The notes beneath the pieces were generated by a model. The model searched no databases. It was not told the origin of the DNA and worked only from the letters and a program-made list of their open reading frames with translations. A stretch of DNA of 7,229 bases from Vulcanimicrobiota bacterium (GTDB taxonomy: Bacteria > Vulcanimicrobiota > Vulcanimicrobiia > Vulcanimicrobiales > Vulcanimicrobiaceae), in the NCBI GenBank assembly GCA_030040695.1, contig JASHTE010000216.1, forward strand, positions 1 through 7,229. The letters are read 5' to 3'. The position numbers and the translations under genes were made by a program. Positions 1 through 6,000 of this stretch are shown here, piece after piece (within the stretch, counting starts at the first letter, position 1; each line of letters opens with the position of its first letter).

Positions 1-384
1 CATCGAGAACATGTCGGTGCATCGCTGCATGATCGGGATGCCGCGCCCTCGTTCAGAGAGCGGCTCGGGGAGCGGTAGCAGGCGATCGGCCGCTGGGCGC
101 TCGACGCCGCGTCCGCTATCGATGACCGTCGCGATGATCTCGCGATCGTCGACGCGGCACTGCACCTCGATGTCGTGGGTCGTATCGGAGTGTTCCACGG
201 CGTTAGCCATCGCCTCGCCCACCGCGAGGAGAAGGGTGTCGATATCCTGGCTCGAGACGTGGTGCCGCCGGGCGAAGCTGCTCAGCGTACGGCGAACTTG
301 AGGAACGTAGCGAGCGTCCGGTGGGACGCACAGCCGCAAAACGCGGTCACTCATTCCACTGCTGGACGGCACGCTGCACTCCAT
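1..384 (-). CDS. Anti-sigma factor / serine-protein kinase, RsbW-SpoIIAB type (GHKL ATPase), C-terminus cut by window edge
   Basis: Reading the minus strand from ATG at 384 gives 128 residues with no stop before the edge. The three ATP-binding boxes of the HATPase_c_2 family are in order: an N box with E57, N61 and H65 (GEAMANAVEHS), a G1 box DSGRG at 89-93 and a G2 box ERGRGIPIM at 111-119. Family members are about 140 residues, so only some 10-20 are probably missing. Known members bind an alternative sigma factor and release it when an anti-anti-sigma partner is engaged, often phosphorylating that partner. The partner genes are not in view and may lie beyond position 1. The start at 384 is preferred over the in-frame ATG at 354 because AAGGA sits six bases upstream of it (391-395). 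The gene is 92 bp downstream of the beta-lactamase-like gene on the same strand. Family call is firm; the specific sigma target is unknown. Confidence 0.88.
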   Translation of the reverse strand, partial: MECSVPSSSGMSDRVLRLCVPPDARYVPQVRRTLSSFARRHHVSSQDIDTLLLAVGEAMANAVEHSDTTHDIEVQCRVDDREIIATVIDSGRGVERPAADRLLPLPEPLSERGRGIPIMQRCTDMFSM

Positions 385-400
385 GGCAAGTCCTTGGCTT

Positions 401-427
401 TATCCCAACTCGCGCTCGTAACTAAAC
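401..427 (-). promoter_or_regulatory. Possible sigma-B-like promoter before the anti-sigma gene
   Basis: On the minus strand GTTTAG (427-422) is followed after 15 bases by GGGATA (406-401). This resembles the GTTT / GGGTAT boxes of Bacillus-type sigma-B promoters, and rsbW genes are often controlled by the sigma factor they inhibit. Against it, transcription would begin near 395, leaving the ribosome site AAGGA at the very 5' end of the message. Short motifs also arise by chance. The rest of the 385-476 gap shows only a GC-rich stretch without a usable hairpin. Confidence 0.25.
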
Positions 428-476
428 CCGAGCCCGGGCGAGCCGCCGCTATTTTGCGCTCTCTTTACACTGGATA

Positions 477-1361
477 TCACAAGTCGCTTTCGGCAACCGA
501 CTCGTAGGTCAGGCGAGCGACGCGGCGTATCGCGGCCAGCGAACCATCGTAGTCGACGATGTCCTTGGAGTAGATCGAGAGAACGAATGGTGAATCGCCG
601 AAAGGTTCGATGATGCCGGCGTCATCGCGCGTACCGTCAATCTCGCCGTCTTTGTCGGCAACCGCAACGCCGAACGGCAGGCCGGCGGGAATCTTGTCAC
701 GATCCTGCTGTCGTAACAGGAGCGAGATCATCTGGCGGCAGTGCCGAGGCTCGACGATCGTCCGGATCTCCTCCCGCGCTCCGTCTTCTATTTCGTAGAG
801 CAGCGTCGCCATGTCATACGGCGTCGTAACGTTCGGCTCGTGCTCTATCTTCATCGCGTAATCGACGAACGGACGCGCCAGGCGCGTGCTGAGCATTCCC
901 GCCTCGCGGCCGACCTCGTTGATGAGCGAGACCCCGAAGTGCTCGATGAGCATATTCGCTGCCGTATTATCGCTGACGAGAATCATCGGTGCGATGAGCT
1001 GGCGCACCGTGAGGCGCGCACCGCTGCGCACATTCTGCATGTAGTCCGATCCGCCGATAAGCAGGTTGTCGTCGTAGCGAATGCGCTCGCGAAGCGTTCC
1101 GGGCTTGCGCTCCTCCCAATAGAACGCCGTCGTCATGATGAGCACCTTGATGGTCGAGGCGCACGGAAACTGGTCGTAGGCGTTGACGGCGTAGAGTGCC
1201 GGCCCGGGCGCCATCGTGCGCGCAAAGGCGCCGAACGTACCGGGCGCATCGTCAAGGACGTTCCGGATCTGGTCTTCCAACGATTGGGCGCGCACGCGGT
1301 ACGGCAACATGCCGGATGCCGCCGCTGCGAGTGCCGCTCCGAGAAAGAGACTGCGCTTCAT
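477..1361 (-). CDS. Exported class A beta-lactamase-like serine hydrolase
   Basis: The 294-residue product begins with a signal peptide (KR at 2-3, an alanine-rich core, likely cleavage after VRA at residue 25), so it should act outside the cytoplasmic membrane. It carries the class A active-site motifs: S69-T-I-K72 (nucleophile and general base), S130-D-N132, and K237-D-G239 where KTG is expected. K72 to S130 is 58 residues, close to class A. E173 and N177 (EHEPN) have the spacing of the omega-loop Glu166/Asn170 pair, though the loop differs. The segment TTPYDMATLL and the ending DGTRDDAGII are also family-like. Known members hydrolyse beta-lactams through an acyl-enzyme, but many divergent homologues have no shown lactamase activity, and Asp in place of Thr in KTG is unusual. 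Its ATG overlaps the upstream gene's stop (ATGA) and has no clear Shine-Dalgarno, which suggests translational coupling. Confidence 0.85.
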   Translation of the reverse strand: MKRSLFLGAALAAAASGMLPYRVRAQSLEDQIRNVLDDAPGTFGAFARTMAPGPALYAVNAYDQFPCASTIKVLIMTTAFYWEERKPGTLRERIRYDDNLLIGGSDYMQNVRSGARLTVRQLIAPMILVSDNTAANMLIEHFGVSLINEVGREAGMLSTRLARPFVDYAMKIEHEPNVTTPYDMATLLYEIEDGAREEIRTIVEPRHCRQMISLLLRQQDRDKIPAGLPFGVAVADKDGEIDGTRDDAGIIEPFGDSPFVLSIYSKDIVDYDGSLAAIRRVARLTYESVAESDL

Positions 1362-1888
1362 GAGCCGCGTTGTTTGCGCAGCGCCTCTTGCCGCCGGTGT
1401 TCCATCTCTTGGAGCTCGAGCATCATCGCGCTGTCGACGCCTTGGACGTCGACGGGCTTGGGAAGCGTCTCCGCCGGTGCAGCCCGCTTCGCCGGCTTGC
1501 GCTCTTCGATGGCCTCGTCATCGGCGTGCGTCTTTCGGAGGAAGGCTGCATAGCTCTCCGCGTTGCGCGAGCGGCTCGATTCGCCGAGCGTCGCCGCGTT
1601 CGGCACGTGCGAGTCGGCCCCCAGGCTTGCGTCGACGACATACGCGCCCACTCCCACGAGCGATCGCGCGCCGAGGACGAGCTTCTTGGTCGTCGCACGC
1701 AGGACGGCGTGCTCCATGACCACGCAGTGCTCGCCGATCTCGATCGGCGCACCCTCAGCGGTGACGACGGCACCGTGCAGAATCGCCGAGCCTGCCGCGA
1801 TCGTCACGTCGCCGCTCACGACGGCGGTCGGGGCGACGTACGCCTCCTCGTCGATTTTCGGCCGTTTCGCCCCGCAGGAGTAGATCAC
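1358..1888 (-). CDS. Gamma-carbonic-anhydrase-like hexapeptide-repeat protein lacking expected zinc ligands
   Basis: The 176-residue product has hexapeptide repeats of a left-handed beta-helix through about residues 15-100 (for example GDVTIAAGSAILHGAVV and PIEIGEHCVV). The arrangement matches gamma-carbonic anhydrase/PaaY/CaiE-like proteins, which form trimers with zinc held by three histidines between subunits. Aligned by eye, those positions here are R64 (in VMEHAVLRA), V80 and V85 (in VGVGAYVVDA). Metal binding and carbonic anhydrase activity are therefore doubtful, and a scaffold or acyltransferase-like role is possible. Residues 105-176 form a charged Lys/Glu/Arg-rich tail, probably helical near the end. 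The start is GTG at 1888, supported by a strong GAGGAGG seven bases upstream. It is the first gene of a two-gene operon with the beta-lactamase-like gene. Fold is confident; function is not known. Confidence 0.8.
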   Translation of the reverse strand: MIYSCGAKRPKIDEEAYVAPTAVVSGDVTIAAGSAILHGAVVTAEGAPIEIGEHCVVMEHAVLRATTKKLVLGARSLVGVGAYVVDASLGADSHVPNAATLGESSRSRNAESYAAFLRKTHADDEAIEERKPAKRAAPAETLPKPVDVQGVDSAMMLELQEMEHRRQEALRKQRGS

Positions 1889-1895
1889 GCCGATG

Positions 1896-1902
1896 CCTCC
1901 TC
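1896..1902 (-). promoter_or_regulatory. Strong Shine-Dalgarno deciding the GTG start at 1888
   Basis: The minus strand reads GAGGAGG, seven bases before GTG. This near-perfect match to the 16S rRNA tail fixes the start of the beta-helix gene at an alternative codon. The 1889-1959 gap upstream presumably holds the operon promoter, but I see no convincing -35/-10 pair in it. Confidence 0.75.
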
Positions 1903-1959
1903 TTTGCTTCCTGATACCCAGAGCGGTACTTCACGCTCCGTCCGGCAAGAGCTTCCCAG

Positions 1960-1994
1960 AAAAAAGCGAGTTTGCGCGAAACGCGCAAACTCGC
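1960..1994 (-). terminator. Rho-independent terminator of the histone-like gene
   Basis: A perfect 13-bp stem (1966-1978 pairing with 1982-1994) closes a three-base AAA loop on the plus strand. Read on the minus strand the GC-rich hairpin is followed at once by six T residues (1965-1960). This is a canonical intrinsic terminator, 27 bases past the stop codon of the 2022-2192 gene. There is no T-run on the plus-strand side, so it is one-directional. It separates that gene from the operon starting at 1888. Confidence 0.92.
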
Positions 1995-2021
1995 ATGGTA
2001 GAGAACGAAAAAGGCCTCGCC

Positions 2022-2192
2022 TTAAGCGGCGGCCTTCTTCCGACGACGGCGACGCGTGGTCTTCTTGCGCCCAGTCTTACGCGCTGCCTTGCGGCGCGTG
2101 GTCTTGCGCGCTCCGGCCTTACGCCGTCTGCGTCTACGCGGAGCTGCTGCCGCCTTGGACGCGGCTTTCTTTCTCCGTCTCTTAGCTGCCAT
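2022..2192 (-). CDS. Small histone H1/protamine-like basic DNA-binding protein (56 aa)
   Basis: ATG at 2192 to TAA at 2022 encodes 56 residues: 19 Arg, 12 Lys and 15 Ala, so 55 percent are basic. There are no acidic or aromatic residues, and Thr, Gly, Ser and Pro make up most of the rest. Runs of Arg (six at 19-24, five at 47-51) alternate with KA-rich spacers, and the motif RKTTRRKAARK recalls bacterial H1-like (Hc1/Hc2-type) and HU C-terminal tails. Such chains are usually disordered and neutralise DNA or RNA phosphate, so a nucleoid-compaction role is inferred. The gene is monocistronic, with a promoter at 2248-2276, a roughly 49-base leader containing a small hairpin, AAAGGA about 12 bases before ATG, and an intrinsic terminator after it. 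These flanking signals and the composition argue for a real gene. A ribosomal-type RNA-binding role is an alternative. Confidence 0.82.
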   Translation of the reverse strand: MAAKRRRKKAASKAAAAPRRRRRRKAGARKTTRRKAARKTGRKKTTRRRRRKKAAA

Positions 2193-2213
2193 GTGTGTGC
2201 AACTATCCTTTCT

Positions 2214-2234
2214 CCGGTCGCTCTTCGCGACCAG
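2214..2234 (-). other. Small hairpin in the 5' leader of the histone-like gene
   Basis: On the minus strand CTGGTCGC pairs with GCGACCGG around a GAAGA loop, giving eight pairs with one G-U. It would lie near the start of the transcript from the 2248-2276 promoter and about 20 bases before the start codon. It could protect the 5' end or modulate translation. It could equally be an operator between the two divergent genes. Function is inference only. Confidence 0.4.
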
Positions 2235-2247
2235 GGTCGTTGCCTAC

Positions 2248-2276
2248 CTTATACAGTATTAACGGAATTTATGCAA
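2248..2276 (-). promoter_or_regulatory. Sigma-70-like promoter of the histone-like gene
   Basis: On the minus strand TTGCAT (2276-2271) and TATAAG (2253-2248) are separated by exactly 17 bases. The -10 box matches the consensus at five of six positions; the -35 matches only TTG. The segment is AT-rich compared with its surroundings, as promoters in GC-rich genomes often are. Predicted start of transcription is near 2241. The -35 box overlaps the start codon of the divergent hydrolase at 2271. Confidence 0.55.
2250..2262 (+). promoter_or_regulatory. Possible divergent -10 region for the hydrolase gene
   Basis: TATACA (2250-2255) and TATTAA (2257-2262) are plausible plus-strand -10 boxes, but no good -35 lies at 16-18 bases upstream. 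Transcription from either would start between about 2262 and 2271, giving a very short or absent leader. The same AT-rich island serves the opposite strand. Confidence 0.25.
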
Positions 2277-3092
2277 GTTTTGGGCGACGGCGGCATTCGG
2301 ATCGATGTCGACATCGCGGGATCCGGTGAGCAGAGCATCGTTTTGTTAGCCGGATTTCCGCTCTCACGCAAGATCTGGGACGAGACGGTGCAGCAGCTCG
2401 CGACGGCGCATCGTGTCGTGCGTCCGGACCTGCGCGGCATGGGCACGAGCGCGGTCAGCGACGGTCCGTATCTCATGGAATCGCTCGCGGGAGACGTGGC
2501 TGCGGTGCTCGACGCGCTCGGCATCCAGCAAGCGACGCTCGTCGGCCACTCCCTCGGCGGTTACGTCGCACTTGCCTTCGCGCGGATGTTCACGGAGAGG
2601 CTCGACGCGCTCGCACTCGTCTGTAGCCGCCTTTCCGCCGATACGCCGGCGCAGGCGAAGGACCGGGAGCGCCTCGCGGAACGGCTTCTCCTGGAAGACG
2701 AACCGGATGCGCTCGTCAGCGCGTACGCTGCGCGTTTGCTCTCGAGCGAAACAAAGGAACGACGGCCTGAGATCCTCGAGCGTGTCAGCGAGATCATCCG
2801 CGGCATCGATCCGCGCGGCGCCGCCGCGATGCTACGCGGCATGGCCGCGCGCAGCGCATCCGACGACATCGCGCCCGAGATCGGCGTTCCGGTGCTCGTT
2901 CTCAGCGGGGCGCTCGATGCGGTGGTGACGCTTGACGAAGCGCGTAGCACCGCTTCAGCCTTTCCGCGCGGGACGCTCGTAATCGCCCGGCACAGCGGTC
3001 ACCTGCCGATGATCGAGGAACCCTCGTTCACTGCCGCTGCGCTCGAAGAGTGGATCGGCAAGATCACGCCCGCGAGCGAGAGCGGGTCGTAA
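2271..3092 (+). CDS. Alpha/beta hydrolase (serine hydrolase fold)
   Basis: The 273-residue protein has the full alpha/beta hydrolase layout. It shows an oxyanion loop LLAGFPLS at 25-32 (Ala where His usually precedes Gly), the RPDLRGMG turn at 51-58, the nucleophile elbow GHSLGG at 92-97 with S94, an acid D216 in LVLSGALD, and H244 in HSGHLPMIEEP. A helical cap occupies about residues 120-200. Family members include esterases, lactonases, haloperoxidase-like enzymes and dienelactone or enol-lactone hydrolases, so the substrate cannot be named. An upstream in-frame ATG at 1893 would add 126 residues, but that stretch covers a terminator and the opposite-strand histone-like gene and has no hydrolase character. 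ATG at 2271 matches the usual N-terminus of the fold. The ribosome site is weak (CGGA). The last 94 bp overlap the lhr 3' end on the other strand, and residues after about 265 look like read-through tail. Confidence 0.88.
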   Translation: MQVLGDGGIRIDVDIAGSGEQSIVLLAGFPLSRKIWDETVQQLATAHRVVRPDLRGMGTSAVSDGPYLMESLAGDVAAVLDALGIQQATLVGHSLGGYVALAFARMFTERLDALALVCSRLSADTPAQAKDRERLAERLLLEDEPDALVSAYAARLLSSETKERRPEILERVSEIIRGIDPRGAAAMLRGMAARSASDDIAPEIGVPVLVLSGALDAVVTLDEARSTASAFPRGTLVIARHSGHLPMIEEPSFTAAALEEWIGKITPASESGS

Positions 3093-6000
3093 GCGCCGAC
3101 TTCCACGTCTTCGCCGCCGCCGCGGCGCAGCGCGCGAAGCGCTTCGAGCGCCTCGGGCGGCGCAAACTGCTCGCCTCCGATGCCTGCAACGAAACGGCCG
3201 CCGCGAAGCTCGCCGCGCGCCTCCATTCGGCGCAACACGACGACGAGCTCACGCCAAGCCGGCGCAAGCGACTCGCGAGCGACGATATCGCGGCAGAGAA
3301 CGCCCCAGCGCGCCAAGAGGCGGCGCGCAAATGCTTCAACTTCGATGCGCTCCCGCGATGCGGCAAGGACCGTCCAACGGCCGCTCGAGGAACGCGGCCG
3401 CGCACGTAGCCCCTTCTCGCCGAGGCGTCGCTTCGCATCGATGAGCGAGCGTAAGGCGTCGAAGCCGTCGGCGGTGACGCAGCCGGCCGCTACGAGTTCC
3501 CAGAGCGCTTCCTCGACCTCGCTTGCGAGACGCTTCGTTCCGCGCATAATCTCAGAGAAGAACGGCGCGCCACGCCCTTCGATCTCGGCAAGCACGAGCT
3601 GCGCGGTGTGCGAGAGGCGTTCGGTCTCGTATTGCCGGCGCGGCGTCAGCTCTTCGGCGCTCTCACGCAGCAACAGCGTCACGGGCGCGAGCTTTGTCGG
3701 CCGTACCCGCCTGCGCGTAGCCTCCTCCTCGGCCGGCTCGAGTGCCGGATGCGGGGAGAGACGGCCCCACATCACGTCGCCGGAGTAACAGAGCCGGTCG
3801 AGGTACTCAGGGCGATACCCGACGATGCGCGCCGGAAGAATCTGCGTTTCCCAGGCAGCCGCGGGTGCTTCGTATCCTTCGAGTTGGCGCACGATCTGCA
3901 AGGTGCCGTCGATGCCGAACAGGCGTGTCGTCGGCGCAGCGTGTTGCCAACGATAGAGAAAGCGCACGTATTCGGCAATGCTCACCGGCTCGATCTCGCG
4001 GCGCAACTGCCCGATCGTCAGCCTGTGGATTCTCGCCAACACCCTCCTATTGCACCACTGCTCGCTCCCTTTCGTCCCTGCGTTTGTCGCCTCGCTCATC
4101 GGCTTGTCATCCCGAGCGTAGCGAGTGGAGCTCGCGGAGTCGAGGGGCCGCTCCAGAGTTTTACGACGGTGGTTCGACTCCGCACTCACTCCGTTCGTGC
4201 TACGCTCACCATGACAATCGTACGGTACACTTCGCCCACTCGGCTCCTCCGCAGAAACGAAAGGTGAGCTTCGCAGATTGGGTTCTTCTGCCGCGACTGT
4301 CGCCGTGGGCCCCCAACGTCCTCGCAATACTTGACCTTGCGTTTCCAGTTCGAGGAGTGCCGACTCGATCGACGGCGCATCGAAGCCCAAGCGTTCGCAA
4401 AGCTCGGCCACCGTGACCGGGCCGCTGTGCTCGAGCCATCCGCGTAGAATCTCGGTTGGGCTCTCAGCGTCGGCGAGGCGCTCGGCGCAAACCCAGAAGG
4501 TGCGCCCACCCCGCGCGACTGTCGTCGCGCGCCGCTCCTGCACGAGATGCGCGAACCACGCCTGCCAGGCGGGAACCGGCGTGACAACGACGAGGGTCGC
4601 GAGCGCGTCGTGCAACTCGTCGGCGTCACGAACGAGCGGCTGAACCTCTCGCGACACCGTCGCGATGGCCTCGCCATCGAGAATGCCCGCCTCCTGCTCC
4701 TCGCCAAGCGTTCGACGAAGCTGCACGGCGCGCGCACGGCGCTCCTCGAGCGGTGCGTCGTCGAGGAACGCGTAGGGATTCGCATTGAGGATCTCGTGCG
4801 AGAACGGTGAGGGCTCCGGTGTGTCGACTGCGTAGGTTGCAATATCGCCGAGCTCGATCCCATCGAGAATCTCGCGGAGCGCGTCGACGTCCATCGCCTC
4901 GCGCAGGCAGTTGTCGATCGTCTCGCGGACGAGCACGTGATCGGGAACGCGAATCGGGCCGGAGAGATTCTCCGCGCAGGCGGCCTGGTCGGGAAAAACC
5001 GCCGCGACGAGGTCATCGGCTCGCATGCGGATGATCTGTGGAGGCACTTTTCGCCCGCCGCGACGACGAAGTATCGCAAGCGAGCGTGTTGCGTTCCAAC
5101 GCCAGCGCGCTGCGAACATCGGCGCGGGCAGCATGGCCTGCGTGAGCACGTCTTCGACACTCGCCGATTTTACGAACTCGAAGACGATCTCGAGCGGGAA
5201 GGCGTGCTGCTCCGTGAGCGAGAGCACGATGCCGTTGTCGGTAGCTGCGGCTTGCAACTCGAGATTGAAGGAGCGGCAGAAACGTTTTCGTAGCGCGAGC
5301 CCCCACGCGCGGTTGACACGCGCGCCGAACGGCGTGTGCAGCACGAGCTGCATCCCCCCTGCTTCGTCGAAGAAGCGCTCCGCCACGACGAGGCGATCGC
5401 CCGGGAGCGCTCCGAGCGCGCGCTTTCCGGCGCGTACGTACGCAACCGCCTGCGCAGCGCCTGCATCGTCGAGGCCGCACTCTGCGACGAGAAAGGCGCG
5501 CGCATTCTCGTCGTCGCTCTCATCGATACGTTCGCGGAGCGAGCAGACTTCGCGTGAGAGCTCGATCGTGCGCCCGAGCCCCTCGCCGTTCCAGAACGGA
5601 ATCGAAGGCGGCGCGCCGTGCGCATCCTCGACGCGGACGACCCCGGCTTCGATCTTCCGAATCAGCCACGAGTTGCTTCCGAGGAGGAAGATGTCGCCCG
5701 CCATCGACTCGATGGCGAAATCCTCGTCGAGCGTTCCGACGATCTGCCCTTCAGGCTCGACGACGACGGTGTAGTTCGCATTGTCGGGAATCGCGCCACC
5801 GCAAGTAATCGCAGCGAGCCGCGCGCCGCGCCGCGGGCGCAAGCGTCCGTTGACACGATCGTAGTGGATGAACGTTCCGCTCCTTCCGCGCGACGTTGCG
5901 ATGCCGTCGCTCAACATGGAGAGCACGTGCTCGAAGTCGGCGTGTGCGAGATCGCGGTAGGCGTACGTGCTCCTCGTGAGCGCGTAGAGCTCGTCGGCGC

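Noticed and set aside
352..354. ATG at 354 as the start of the anti-sigma gene
   Set aside because: It lacks a good ribosome site, whereas the ATG at 384 has AAGGA at six bases. The choice does not affect the domain call.
430..455. GC-rich direct repeat (GGCTCG twice on the minus strand) as a terminator after the beta-lactamase-like gene
   Set aside because: The symmetric core has no room for a loop and no T-run follows.
741..1553. A 270-residue open frame on the plus strand
   Set aside because: It crosses antisense over the beta-lactamase-like and beta-helix genes, whose motifs are clear on the other strand.
1893..2270. An N-terminal extension of 126 residues for the alpha/beta hydrolase
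   Set aside because: It runs antisense through the terminator and the histone-like gene, has no hydrolase features, and the fold's normal N-terminus begins at the ATG at 2271.
3742..4416. Plus-strand open frame containing CHPERSEWSSRSRG
   Set aside because: The peptide is the familiar false translation of a dispersed palindromic repeat; the real coding frame here is lhr on the minus strand.
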